DNA of 64,000 nt from CAZPQK01 sp964588695 (GTDB lineage: Bacteria > Krumholzibacteriota > Krumholzibacteriia > WVZY01 > JAKEHA01), in NCBI GenBank assembly GCA_964588695.1, contig CAZPQK010000003.1, forward strand, positions 248,001 to 312,000. The letters are read 5' to 3'. Below the pieces are notes generated by a model. The model saw nothing but the letters and a program-made list of their open reading frames with translations. It searched no databases and was not told the DNA's origin. Below, in pieces: positions 25,121 to 34,374 of this stretch; position 1 is the stretch's first letter, and each line of letters starts with the position of its first letter. The position numbers were made by a program, and so were the translations under genes.

Positions 25121-27710
25121 ATCGGTGCGCGGCCAAACTAGCCGCTTCGCGCATGCATACCGCCGCCGGCGAATAGGTGTCGCGTAACAGTTCGATCGCC
25201 GACTGCGCGAATCTTCGGGATTGTTCATGTTCGCCGCGGGCGGCTGCCAGTTGCGCGGCGACCAAAGAGAGGTTTCCCCTTACGGCTGCCGCTGGCGAAG
25301 GCTGCGATTCAAACTCTGCCAGAAGGTGGTTAAGGACCGAGTCGGCCTGCATAAAACGCCCAGCGGCCGTAGCCACTCGGGCAAACTCAAGCCGGGCATC
25401 CCAAGTCACAGAGTTGTTGGAACCAAAAATCGAATCGGTTAGCGCCAGGCCTTCCTCGCAATGCTGCCACGCGCTGTCGTAACGGCCCAGCCCGGTGTCG
25501 ACACGACTCCGTAAGCGGGCAATGGTGGGTCGGTAACTGCTAATCGGATTACCTGCAATCGCGGCTTCACAAGCACGAAGATGTTCGTCGGCCGCCTTAA
25601 AGTCCTGGTCCACCACCGCCAACCACGTGCGACTCATGTTAATGCGCGTCCACGACCGATGCTCTTTTGGGTATCGCCCGGAAACAATACTCTCGTAGAG
25701 ATCGGTAAGCACTCGGACCGAGTCGGCTTCCTCGGCAGCGCGATACACAAATACCAAACCGGAAACAGCCACCATGGAATAGAAGCTCCCACGACCATAA
25801 CGTCGCTCAATCACCCGGCGCATGTCGTTGGCGACCGCGACCGCTTCTGGGATGCGTTCGTTGACGGTCAGCTCGCGCGCGTACTCGTGTTTGATCATGG
25901 CGACCCGGGCATGATCGTTTCCTAACTTTGCTACGTAGTCGTCGACCAACTCACGATAGGCAACCAACGCTTCTTCGCGTCGATGCAGATTCGAGATTGC
26001 GCCAGCGCGATACCATCGACACCGAAGCGTGCGGTCGTCGTCGGCGCCAAACTCCCGCGTAAAAACCGGTAGTACGTCGTCGGCCAACGTCAGTGTTTCT
26101 GCCGGCTTGCGAATTCGGGTTAGTAACGGAATCAACAAGTATCGCGACTCTGCGGACTCAATATGGTTGCGGCCGAACAACGAGTCGGAGAGTTCGATAG
26201 CGCGGTTCACAACGCGCACGGCGTCTTCGGTTTCGGCGAGTGTCGAATACGCGTCGCCCAGGATGCGGCGCAATCGGATTTCGGCAGCAGGGCTGAGTGT
26301 TGTGTCGGTGGAAACAATGCCGACCGACTTACCCAGCAGATCACGAACCGATACTTCGTCGGGGCCCCTTTCGGTGATTGCCGTCTGATGAAACAAGTCG
26401 CCAAAGTGATCCGCAACCTCACGCGACACTTGAGCTTCCTGTGTGGCGCGGTCGCGTTCGTCGGCGATACGCAGTGATTGCACCCGGCTCACAACCGCAA
26501 TCGCGACCAGGCCCGCGATCGCCGTTGCCGCGACCGCAACTCCCAGCCGATGTCGTCGCACAAACTTTGCCGATCGGTACCGCAGACTCGGTGGTTGCGC
26601 CGAGACCGGTGCTCCGCTCAGATACCGGCCCAGATCGGTCGCGAGTTCGGTGGGCGACTGGTAGCGGCGATCCTGCTCCTTGGAAAGTGCGCACATAACA
26701 ATGTGATCCAGGTCACCGCGCAGGTTGCGAACCAACGTGCGTACCGAGAGACCACGACTGTGAGCCGAATCGGTGGCGGTGTCACCCAGACCTTGCACAC
26801 GAGTGCTGGGCCGGTCGGGTTCATTTTCGCGGATCACCCGAAAGATGGCGTCGACTGCGGCTTCTTTCAGTTCGGATCGCGGGAACGGAACGATGCCCAC
26901 CAGCAACTCGTACAACACAACACCCAACGCGTAGACATCGGTGCGGGTGTCGGTGGGCTGCCCCGCCGCCTGCTCCGGACTCATGTACTCGGGCGTTCCT
27001 AGAAGTTGCCCGGTCAGAGTCAGGTCTCCTTCGGGGCGGCCGAGCGCTTTGGCGATTCCAAAGTCGATCACTTTGGGCAACGGCTTACCGTCGCGATTGG
27101 TAACCAGAATGTTACTGGGCTTGAGGTCACGATGAATGACGCCCCGTTGGTGCGCGTACTGAACCGCCTGGCAAACATCCATGAACAAGTTGATTCGTTC
27201 GCGTAGCGACAACATGGCGCCGTCGGCGTATTCGCAGATCGGAGAACCCGCGACGAATTCCATCACAAAGAAAGGATTGCCGTTGTCGCTGATTCCAGCG
27301 TCAAAGATGCGCGCGATGTTGGGGTGGTCCAGCCGCGCAAGACTCTCCTGCTCAACCCGAAAGCGCTCCAGCACCGACTGCGACGAAGCACCTCCCTTGG
27401 CGACTTTAATCGCTACTTGCCGCGCGATAGGTTCAAGTTGCCGCGCCAGGTAGACGGTACCCATGCCGCCCTCGCCGACAACTCTGTCGATTTCGTAGTC
27501 GCCAATGCGATCGGGCGTTCCAGTCGGCAGATCGTGGGGAAGCGACAAGTGTGACCCCTGCGCCGAATCGTAGCTGTCGAGTAGTGCTTGCACGCGCTCG
27601 CGAAGTTCGCCCGGAACGCGATCCGCCACAAACGCCGCCCGCTCTTCCGCGGGAAGGTCGAGCGCCTGTTGATACAGGGCTTCAATTCGAGTCTGGTCGG
27701 AGTCGGTCAT
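25119..27710 (-). CDS. Membrane Ser/Thr protein kinase with extracytoplasmic TPR region
   Basis: An 863-residue receptor-like kinase. The N-terminal helix DSDQTRIEALYQQALDL is typical of kinases paired with ECF sigma factors. The kinase domain (about 72-350) has GEGGMGTVYLA, VAIKVA, HRDLKPSNILV, DFGIAKAL and GTPEYMSPEQ, all intact. A single TM helix follows near 390-410 (VAVAATAIAGLVAIAVV). The remaining 450 residues are TPR-like repeats, expected outside the membrane. The upstream ECF sigma gene ends 42 nt before this start on the same strand, so the two form an operon. Sigma activity may be controlled by this kinase, as in other ECF-kinase pairs (inference). Confidence 0.9.
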   Translation of the reverse strand: MTDSDQTRIEALYQQALDLPAEERAAFVADRVPGELRERVQALLDSYDSAQGSHLSLPHDLPTGTPDRIGDYEIDRVVGEGGMGTVYLARQLEPIARQVAIKVAKGGASSQSVLERFRVEQESLARLDHPNIARIFDAGISDNGNPFFVMEFVAGSPICEYADGAMLSLRERINLFMDVCQAVQYAHQRGVIHRDLKPSNILVTNRDGKPLPKVIDFGIAKALGRPEGDLTLTGQLLGTPEYMSPEQAAGQPTDTRTDVYALGVVLYELLVGIVPFPRSELKEAAVDAIFRVIRENEPDRPSTRVQGLGDTATDSAHSRGLSVRTLVRNLRGDLDHIVMCALSKEQDRRYQSPTELATDLGRYLSGAPVSAQPPSLRYRSAKFVRRHRLGVAVAATAIAGLVAIAVVSRVQSLRIADERDRATQEAQVSREVADHFGDLFHQTAITERGPDEVSVRDLLGKSVGIVSTDTTLSPAAEIRLRRILGDAYSTLAETEDAVRVVNRAIELSDSLFGRNHIESAESRYLLIPLLTRIRKPAETLTLADDVLPVFTREFGADDDRTLRCRWYRAGAISNLHRREEALVAYRELVDDYVAKLGNDHARVAMIKHEYARELTVNERIPEAVAVANDMRRVIERRYGRGSFYSMVAVSGLVFVYRAAEEADSVRVLTDLYESIVSGRYPKEHRSWTRINMSRTWLAVVDQDFKAADEHLRACEAAIAGNPISSYRPTIARLRSRVDTGLGRYDSAWQHCEEGLALTDSIFGSNNSVTWDARLEFARVATAAGRFMQADSVLNHLLAEFESQPSPAAAVRGNLSLVAAQLAAARGEHEQSRRFAQSAIELLRDTYSPAAVCMREAASLAAHR

Positions 27711-27752
27711 ACTAGCAATTCGAAATTACCGAGTGGTTGGTGACAGAGAACG

Positions 27753-28322
27753 TTACTCATCCGTCATAAGTTGCTGCAGTCGGGCCATCACGTAACGCCA
27801 CTCGCGGTCGATTGTGCGCACCGATACCCCCGCGGCTTCGGCCAATTCGTTCCGTGATAGCCCCACGAAGTAGCGAAGCTTTACCAGGTCGGCGCGTTTG
27901 GGATCTTCGCGTTCCAGCACCTGTAGTGCGTCGTCGAGCGCCACGATCTGGTCGTCGTCGATATCAACCGCAATGTCGATAGTGTCGACGTCGACGTGGG
28001 GTTCGCCGCCGCCACGCTTTTGCGCGTACTTGCGACGCGCGCGGTCGACCACAATCTGACGCATAGCCTGCGACGCCGCCGCAAAGAAGTGACCCTTATT
28101 GTCCCATCCCGGATCGCCCTGGCCAACGGTTCGCACGTACGCTTCGTGAACCAACGCGGTTGGCTGCAGGGTATTTCCGGGCGGCAGATGCGCCATTCGC
28201 GCCCTGGCCAGACTGCGCAACTGGTCGTAGACCAACGGAAGCAGGTCGGCAGCGGCCTGCCGGTCGCCTCGGGATGCCGCGGCGAGCGTTCTTTGCAGAG
28301 TGGTCTTATCCATCTCGGACAT
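27753..28322 (-). CDS. ECF-type RNA polymerase sigma factor
   Basis: A 189-residue sigma factor lacking regions 1 and 3. Region 2 is LLPLVYDQLRSLARARM, TLQPTALVHEAYVRTV and HFFAAASQAMRQIVVDRAR; region 4 is DLVKLRYFVGLSRNELAEAAG and VSVRTIDREWRYVMARL, the -35-binding helix-turn-helix. No anti-sigma gene is nearby; instead a transmembrane kinase follows, the usual partner of this ECF class. TGGAG lies just upstream of the ATG at 28322; an ATG nine nt further in is also possible. It is divergent from the second S74 cassette, separated by 159 bp, which makes that cassette an obvious candidate target. Confidence 0.92.
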   Translation of the reverse strand: MSEMDKTTLQRTLAAASRGDRQAAADLLPLVYDQLRSLARARMAHLPPGNTLQPTALVHEAYVRTVGQGDPGWDNKGHFFAAASQAMRQIVVDRARRKYAQKRGGGEPHVDVDTIDIAVDIDDDQIVALDDALQVLEREDPKRADLVKLRYFVGLSRNELAEAAGVSVRTIDREWRYVMARLQQLMTDE

Positions 28323-28481
28323 GATCTCCAGTTTAACACGCCAGCGGAAAATTAATGACTCTCTGTCGCTTTTGGGGTTCCGAATGCGAATAACCCTTGG
28401 GGGTGGTTCGGCGCACGCACGGAACCTGGTCGTGGCCTTGGTGGCGCCTGCGAAGGCGGCACACGAATTCCGGAGATAACT

Positions 28482-30212
28482 ATGAATGTATACAGACTGC
28501 TCGTGGTCATGCTGTTGTTGGTCGCATCATTCAATGCCCATGCGCAAGCGCCCAGGATTGTGTCCTATCAGGGTGTTTTAACCGACAACGCAGGATTGCC
28601 GTTGGCCGACGGCGACTACACGCTGGCGTTTAAGATCTACGATCAGGAAAGCGGCGGAAGTCCGTTGTGGCTGGAGACGCAGAACGTCACCCTTTCCGGA
28701 GGTGTCTTTGACGCAATACTGGGCAGTACCACACCGCTGGCACTTGAGTTCGATACGCCGTATTGGATCACCATCGCCATCAATGCCGGACCTGACATGA
28801 CGCCGCGCGCACCGCTGACCACCTCTCCCTATAGTTTTCGTGCGCACTCGGTTACTGACAGTTCGGTGGTGGCGTCTTCTTTAGCCAACGGCGCGGTTGT
28901 GCGGTCCGTGGAGGGGCTGACCGATAACGTACGCGTGCTCGGTGTGGGTGGGATTGCGGTTTCCACTGTCGGCGACACGTTGGTGTTTGATGGCGGTGCA
29001 GCAGGTACCGAGTCACCGTGGTTAATGAATGGCAACGATGTTTACTACGACGCTGGTCGCGTCGGAATTGGCGAGCCCAATCCCCGTGCAGGTTTGAATG
29101 TCGCCGAAGGATTGGACGTCGTGTTTGGCGCGGATACTTCGGGCGCGGGATCGCGGGTTCAATGGTGGTCTGACCTGGGAGCGTTCCGGGCGGGAAGGGT
29201 TTCCACCGGCGCAACGTCAGCGTACTGGGACGAAGATAGCACCGGGACGTATTCGATAGCGATGGGGTTGAACTCGCGCGCACAAGGGCTTGCCGGCGTG
29301 TCGCTGGGTCGGGATACCGAAGCGCAAGGGGATTACTCGTTCGCAAGCGGATACTTTACCGACGCGAACGGGACTTACTCGACGGCTATGGGCTATAACA
29401 CCGATGCCGAACGCGTGGGAGCCACCGCCACTGGATACAACACCGAGGCATTGGGTCAGTTTTCGTTTGCGGCGGGCTTTGGAACACGTGCCGCTGCCCG
29501 TTCGTCGATCGCGCTCGGTAGGTACAACGTCGGCCTGGGAAGCCCCGATACCGATCAGGAAACCGATGTCATATTTGAGGTCGGAGTTGGTACCTCGGAC
29601 AGTGCCCGGCAAAACGCCATTGCGGTACGAAAGAACGGAAGAGTTGGAATCGGTGTTTTTCCCCAAAGCACGTTACACGTCGTTGATGAAATCAGGATCG
29701 GTAGCATCGAAACCATTCGAGACGTTGGCAATCGGATCCTTCATGTCGGCGCGAGCGTCCGGCCGGATCTCGACGACGCCTATGCGCTTGGCACCGGCAG
29801 CAGCCGCTGGACGACGGTGTATGCGTCCAACGGAACCATCAACACATCGGACGCTCGCTTAAAACAGGACATTGAACCCATCGCGTACGGCCTTAATGAG
29901 GTCATGAAGTTGCGACCGGTGTCGTTCCGCTGGAAAGACGACCAGTTTGGAAACACCAAGCTGGGCCTGGTGGCGCAAGAGGTACAACCCATCATCTCGG
30001 AAGTTGTCGTTAGCGAAGAGCTGAGTCGTGCTAGCGAAGATCCCGCCGACAAGCAACTGGTTAGAAAACCCGCAGAGAATCTCGGCATGTACTACAGCGA
30101 CCTGATTCCTGTGCTGATTAAGGCGATACAGGATCAGCAAAAGATCATCACCGATCAGAAGGCGGCCATAGAACGCCTGGACGCGCGACTAAAGGCGTTG
30201 GAAAAAAACTAG
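28482..30212 (+). CDS. Secreted YadA-head-like/S74 autoprocessing fibre protein (cassette 2, gene A)
   Basis: A 576-residue exported protein with signal peptide (VVMLLLVASFNAHAQ), N-terminal domain (SYQGVLTDNAGLPLADG, PYWITIAINAG), YadA-head-type repeats (TDANGTYSTAMGYNTDA, RAAARSSIALGRYN) and a C-terminal S74 domain with NTSDARLKQDI: Ser456 and Lys461 in the self-cleavage position. The end is a coiled coil (IPVLIKAIQDQQKIITD). CGGAG is well placed before the ATG. It resembles gene C of its own cassette (31043) far more than the cassette 1 proteins, for example in SYQGVLTD, PLWLETQNVT and VAQEVQPIISEVVV. Confidence 0.88.
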   Translation: MNVYRLLVVMLLLVASFNAHAQAPRIVSYQGVLTDNAGLPLADGDYTLAFKIYDQESGGSPLWLETQNVTLSGGVFDAILGSTTPLALEFDTPYWITIAINAGPDMTPRAPLTTSPYSFRAHSVTDSSVVASSLANGAVVRSVEGLTDNVRVLGVGGIAVSTVGDTLVFDGGAAGTESPWLMNGNDVYYDAGRVGIGEPNPRAGLNVAEGLDVVFGADTSGAGSRVQWWSDLGAFRAGRVSTGATSAYWDEDSTGTYSIAMGLNSRAQGLAGVSLGRDTEAQGDYSFASGYFTDANGTYSTAMGYNTDAERVGATATGYNTEALGQFSFAAGFGTRAAARSSIALGRYNVGLGSPDTDQETDVIFEVGVGTSDSARQNAIAVRKNGRVGIGVFPQSTLHVVDEIRIGSIETIRDVGNRILHVGASVRPDLDDAYALGTGSSRWTTVYASNGTINTSDARLKQDIEPIAYGLNEVMKLRPVSFRWKDDQFGNTKLGLVAQEVQPIISEVVVSEELSRASEDPADKQLVRKPAENLGMYYSDLIPVLIKAIQDQQKIITDQKAAIERLDARLKALEKN

Positions 30213-30227
30213 CAAGGAAGCGAAGCA

Positions 30228-31028
30228 ATGAAGTCGCCGATTAGACATTCACTATTGATTGCGTGCGTATGTGTTTGTTGCGGTAGCGCTCACGCTCAAA
30301 CCACGATCAAGCACAGAGTTATTGCACCCGGCGCACAAATGGGTGACGGCCAGACGCGAGTTTACAGTGTAGTCGCACAACCCGTGGTAGCAACTTACGT
30401 GGCTGCCGGGACGCGCGCGAACAACGGATACATCTACGTCGTCAAGAACTACTACCTGGATTCGATAGTGTCGGTGGTCATCACGCACTTCGGCGCGGCG
30501 TTGACCGCTCGGGGTGTTGATCTGGATTGGGAAATCGGCCATGCCGATGGGTTAGTCGGTTTCCATGTCTACCGGGCAATTGGTGACGGGGACTTTGTTC
30601 GTCTGACCGCTCAACCCCTTTCCGCTACCGAAGCTTTCGCCTTTCGTGACGAACAGGTTCGACCGTCGCGAACCTATCGCTATCGCCTGGGTGCAATCGA
30701 CGACGATGGTGAGGCGTACTCGCCAATAGTGCTGGTAGCCACCCCAAAGTGGAGAACACGGGTCGACCAGAACTACCCCAACCCGTTCAATCCGACGACC
30801 ACGATTGAGTTTTATCTGGCCGAACCAACTCGCACCACACTTCGGATATTCGATGTCACGGGTGCATTGGTACGGACGCTGGTCGATGAGCCGTTAAGTT
30901 TTGGTCGTCACCGAGCGCAATGGAACGGTCGCAACGACGACGGCCAACCGGTTGGATCGGGCGTCTACTTTTATCGATTCCGCGCGGGAAACCAAGTGTT
31001 CACCAAAAAGATGATGTTACTTAAGTAG
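30228..31028 (+). CDS. Secreted Fn3-like protein with T9SS sorting domain (cassette 2, gene B)
   Basis: A 266-residue paralogue of the 22235 gene with the same order: signal peptide ending AHAQ, a domain with HRVIAPGAQMGDG, a Fn3-like domain (VDLDWEIGHADGLVGFHVYR, SRTYRYRLGAIDDDGE), and the T9SS domain NYPNPFNPTTTIEFYL ending KKMMLLK. It starts 15 nt after gene A and ends 14 nt before the ATG of gene C, so A-B-C are probably one operon here. The shared signal KKMM-LLK end suggests the same sorting machinery. AAGGAAGCG precedes the ATG. Confidence 0.9.
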   Translation: MKSPIRHSLLIACVCVCCGSAHAQTTIKHRVIAPGAQMGDGQTRVYSVVAQPVVATYVAAGTRANNGYIYVVKNYYLDSIVSVVITHFGAALTARGVDLDWEIGHADGLVGFHVYRAIGDGDFVRLTAQPLSATEAFAFRDEQVRPSRTYRYRLGAIDDDGEAYSPIVLVATPKWRTRVDQNYPNPFNPTTTIEFYLAEPTRTTLRIFDVTGALVRTLVDEPLSFGRHRAQWNGRNDDGQPVGSGVYFYRFRAGNQVFTKKMMLLK

Positions 31029-31042
31029 TAGGAGAATCCGTG

Positions 31043-32797
31043 ATGCGCTTTCTCGTTTTCGCAACCGCCGTTTCTTGCCTGCTGGCCGCTGCATCGGGGC
31101 GCGCGCAGGCCCCGAAAACCCTTTCTTATCAAGGGGTGCTTACCGATGTCGCCGGGGTGCCCGTGGCCGACGGCGACTACACCCTGGCATTCAAGATTTA
31201 TGCGCAGGAGAGCGGCGGATCGCCGCTATGGCTGGAAACGCAGAATGTCACCGTCGCGGGCGGTGTGTTTAACGCCATTCTGGGAAACACAATCCCAATG
31301 ACGCTCGCGTTCGACACGCCGTACTGGATCACTATTGCAATTAACGCGGGCCCCGACATGGCGCCGCGTACACCGTTGACTCCAGCGCCTTATAGCTTCC
31401 GCGCGCACTCGGTTACCGATAGCGCGGTGGTGGCTTCGTCGCTAGCGAACGGCGCTGTGGTTCGGTCCCTAGGTGGACTAACCGACAACATCAGCGTCCG
31501 CGGCGAAGGTGGCATCGCGGTCACCACTGCTGGCGACACGTTAGTGGTAGACGGCGGTTCGGTGGGACCTGATCCGGTGTGGGCGATCAACGGCAACGAC
31601 ATCTACTTTGACGGTGGGCGCGTCGGCATAGGCGAGCCCAATCCCAATGCGGGTTTGCATGTCGCCGAAGGATTGGACGTCGTATTTGGCGAGGATACCA
31701 CCGGAAGTAACATACGCCTGCAGTGGCGACCGGACTTAGCGGCCCTGCGTGCTGGGCAACTCCTGGGCGCGTGGGCCAACGCTTGGGATCCGGACAGCAT
31801 GGGTTTGTGTTCGGTTGCGTTGGGTAGAAACCCGATCGCGACTGGTACCGCGAGTATGTCGTTGGGCAACGATACCCAGGCCAGGGGTAGCTTCGCAATC
31901 GCCGGAGGAGACAAGAGTGTCGCGTCCGGGAACTATTCAATTGCACTCGGCCATGACAACGTCGCAAGCGGTCAGTCTTCCATGGCGTTTGGATTCGGTA
32001 GCCGTGCACTGGGTTCGTCGTCACTCGCGGCGGGGGCGTTCCCGACGGCGGGGGGTGCATACTCCGTCGCAATGGGTCAGCAGACGATGGCGCCCTCGTA
32101 TGCTTCCGTCGCTGTTGGGCGTTACAACCTGGGATTCGGTGAGCCGTTGATCTGGCGCGCCGAAGATCCCCTATTCATGGTCGGCAATGGTACCTCGTCG
32201 GTGAACCGACGAAACGCTATGACCATTCTTAAAAGTGGTATGGTTGGAATCGGGACGCAAGGACCTTTAAGTCCACTACATGTCGTGGACGAGATAAGAG
32301 TCGGTAGCGCCGAAACCATTCGGGATGTTGGAGTGAATATTCTTCACTTCCAAGCGAGTCTACGGCCGGACGTCGATAACCTGTTCGCGCTTGGCACCGG
32401 TAGTCGGCGCTGGACGACAGTGTATGCGTCCAACGGGACGATCAACACGTCCGATGCCAGGTTGAAGCAAGACATCGAACCCATCGCGTACGGGCTCGAC
32501 GAAGTTATGAAGTTGCGCCCGGTGTCGTTCCGCTGGAAAGGTGATCAGTTTGGTGACACCAAGCTGGGCCTGGTGGCGCAAGAGGTACAACCAATTATCT
32601 CGGAAGTTGTCGTTACCGAAGAGCTAAGCCGGGCCAGCGAAGACACCGCCGACAACCGACTTGTAAAAACGCCCGCTGAGAACCTCGGCATGTACTACAG
32701 CGACTTGATTCCTGTGTTGATCAAGGCGATACAGGATCAGCAGAAAATTATCGAGGAACTCAAAGCGCGGGTTTCCACGCTGGAGGGCGAACGGTAG
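31043..32797 (+). CDS. Secreted YadA-head-like/S74 autoprocessing fibre protein (cassette 2, gene C)
   Basis: A 584-residue paralogue of the 28482 gene. I chose the ATG at 31043 (GGAG eight nt upstream); a GTG three nt earlier is also in frame. Signal peptide (SCLLAAASGRAQ), SYQGVLTDVAGVPVADG domain, YadA-head-type repeats (VASGNYSIALGHDNVASG, RALGSSSLAAGAFPTAGG), and S74 domain NTSDARLKQDI with Ser470 and Lys475. The C-terminus is a coiled coil. The repeat region has diverged from gene A more than the two end domains, as expected if the head contacts a variable partner (inference). A terminator hairpin follows at 32824. Confidence 0.88.
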   Translation: MRFLVFATAVSCLLAAASGRAQAPKTLSYQGVLTDVAGVPVADGDYTLAFKIYAQESGGSPLWLETQNVTVAGGVFNAILGNTIPMTLAFDTPYWITIAINAGPDMAPRTPLTPAPYSFRAHSVTDSAVVASSLANGAVVRSLGGLTDNISVRGEGGIAVTTAGDTLVVDGGSVGPDPVWAINGNDIYFDGGRVGIGEPNPNAGLHVAEGLDVVFGEDTTGSNIRLQWRPDLAALRAGQLLGAWANAWDPDSMGLCSVALGRNPIATGTASMSLGNDTQARGSFAIAGGDKSVASGNYSIALGHDNVASGQSSMAFGFGSRALGSSSLAAGAFPTAGGAYSVAMGQQTMAPSYASVAVGRYNLGFGEPLIWRAEDPLFMVGNGTSSVNRRNAMTILKSGMVGIGTQGPLSPLHVVDEIRVGSAETIRDVGVNILHFQASLRPDVDNLFALGTGSRRWTTVYASNGTINTSDARLKQDIEPIAYGLDEVMKLRPVSFRWKGDQFGDTKLGLVAQEVQPIISEVVVTEELSRASEDTADNRLVKTPAENLGMYYSDLIPVLIKAIQDQQKIIEELKARVSTLEGER

Positions 32798-32823
32798 GGG
32801 TCACGCTGCGGTGCCCCAACCAG

Positions 32824-32858
32824 AAGCGCCCCCGCGACAACTCGTCACGGGGGCGCTT
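32824..32858. terminator. Terminator hairpin between cassette 2 and ahcY
   Basis: A perfect 11-bp GC-rich stem (32824-32834 with 32848-32858). It lies between two convergent genes and could serve both. The T-tracts are weak. Confidence 0.7.
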
Positions 32859-32893
32859 GCTTGTCCGTTCTGCGTTAGCGGACGTTAGCCGGT

Positions 32894-34372
32894 CTAGTAG
32901 CTGTAGTGATCCGGCTTGTACGGACCATCCACCGAAACGCCGATGTAGTCGGCCTGTTCCTTGGTCAGTCGCGTAAGCTTAACGCCCAAGTGATCCAGGT
33001 GCAGGCGGGCGACTTCTTCGTCGAGTTCCTTCGGCAGACGATACACTTTGTTTTCGTACTGGCCTTCCTTCTCGGCAAGTTCGATCTGCGCGAGCGTTTG
33101 GTTGGCGAAAGACGTCGACATCACAAAGCTTGGGTGGCCGGTTGCGCAACCCAGGTTGAGCAGGCGACCCTCCGCGAGCACCAAAATGCTCTTGCCATCG
33201 GGAAAGCGCCACTCGTCGTACTGCGGCTTTACTTCCATGCGCTCGGCACCGGACTTTTCCAACGCCGCCATGTCGATTTCGTTATCGAAGTGGCCAATGT
33301 TGCCGATGATTGCCTTGTTCTTCATGCGCTTCATGTGGTCCAAGGTGATGACGTCCTTGTTTCCGGTTGCCGTGATAAAGATGTCAGCAATCTCGAGCAC
33401 GTCTTCGAGGGGTTTAACTTCGAGTCCTTCCATCGCGGCTTGCAGCGCACAGATGGGGTCAATCTCGGTAACAATGACGCGGGCGCCCTGGCCTTCCAGC
33501 GACTGAACGCAACCCTTGCCAACTTCGCCGTAGCCACAAACCACGGCAACTTTGCCGCCAATCATCACGTCGCTGGCGCGGTTGATACCGTCGATTAGCG
33601 AATGGCGACAGCCGTAGATGTTGTCGAACTTGTGCTTGGTCACCGAGTCGTTCACGTTGATCGCGGGGAACAGCAACTCGCCCGCGTCTTCCATTTGGTT
33701 GAGGCGAAGCACGCCGGTTGTAGTTTCTTCGGAAACGCCGATGATGCCTTTGGCAGTTTCGTTCCAGCGCTTCGAGTTCTTTTCCATTTCCTGCGTCAAC
33801 AGGCGAAGAATCGCGCCCCACTCTTCCGGCTCGTTGTCGGCATCGAACGCGGGAATCTTGCCGGCGTCTTCGTATTCTTTACCCTTGTGAATCAACAGCG
33901 TTGCGTCCCCACCGTCGTCGACGATCAGGTCGGGGCCAGTACCGTCGGGCCACAAGAGCGCTTCACCGGTGCACCACCAGTATTCGTCGAGCGTTTCACC
34001 CTTCCACGCGAACACGGGGATACCCTTGGGATTCTCCGGCGTTCCGTCGCCGACGGCGATAGCAGCGGCAGCGTGATCTTGCGTGGAGAAGATGTTACAG
34101 CTCACCCAGCGAACGTCGGCACCCAGTTCGGCCAGCGTTTCGATGAGCACGGCGGTTTGAATTGTCATGTGCAAACTACCCATGACCTTCTTACCAGCCA
34201 GCGGCTTCTTGCCTGCGTAGTTTTTGCGCACCGACATCAGCCCCGGCATTTCATGTTCGGCCAGACGGATTTCTTTGCGGCCAAACTCGGCGAGGTTTAA
34301 GTCGGCAACTTTAAACGGTTCGCGTCCGGCAGCTTTAGCCAGGTCGAACGGGTGGTCAACAGCGGTACTCAT
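32894..34372 (-). CDS. ahcY: Adenosylhomocysteinase
   Basis: A 492-residue NAD-dependent cytosolic enzyme that cleaves S-adenosylhomocysteine to adenosine and homocysteine, relieving product inhibition of methyltransferases. Seen: MPGLMSVRKNYAGKKPLAG, SCNIFSTQDHAAAAI, the NAD-binding VVCGYGEVGKGCVQSL with the acidic residue in VTEIDPICALQA, GNIGHFDNEIDM, and the diagnostic C-terminus KPDHYSY. The length fits the longer bacterial form. AAGGAG precedes the ATG; the upstream ArsR-methyltransferase gene ends two nt before, so the pair is an operon behind the palindrome at 35331. Confidence 0.96.
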   Translation of the reverse strand: MSTAVDHPFDLAKAAGREPFKVADLNLAEFGRKEIRLAEHEMPGLMSVRKNYAGKKPLAGKKVMGSLHMTIQTAVLIETLAELGADVRWVSCNIFSTQDHAAAAIAVGDGTPENPKGIPVFAWKGETLDEYWWCTGEALLWPDGTGPDLIVDDGGDATLLIHKGKEYEDAGKIPAFDADNEPEEWGAILRLLTQEMEKNSKRWNETAKGIIGVSEETTTGVLRLNQMEDAGELLFPAINVNDSVTKHKFDNIYGCRHSLIDGINRASDVMIGGKVAVVCGYGEVGKGCVQSLEGQGARVIVTEIDPICALQAAMEGLEVKPLEDVLEIADIFITATGNKDVITLDHMKRMKNKAIIGNIGHFDNEIDMAALEKSGAERMEVKPQYDEWRFPDGKSILVLAEGRLLNLGCATGHPSFVMSTSFANQTLAQIELAEKEGQYENKVYRLPKELDEEVARLHLDHLGVKLTRLTKEQADYIGVSVDGPYKPDHYSY

Positions 34373-34374
34373 GT

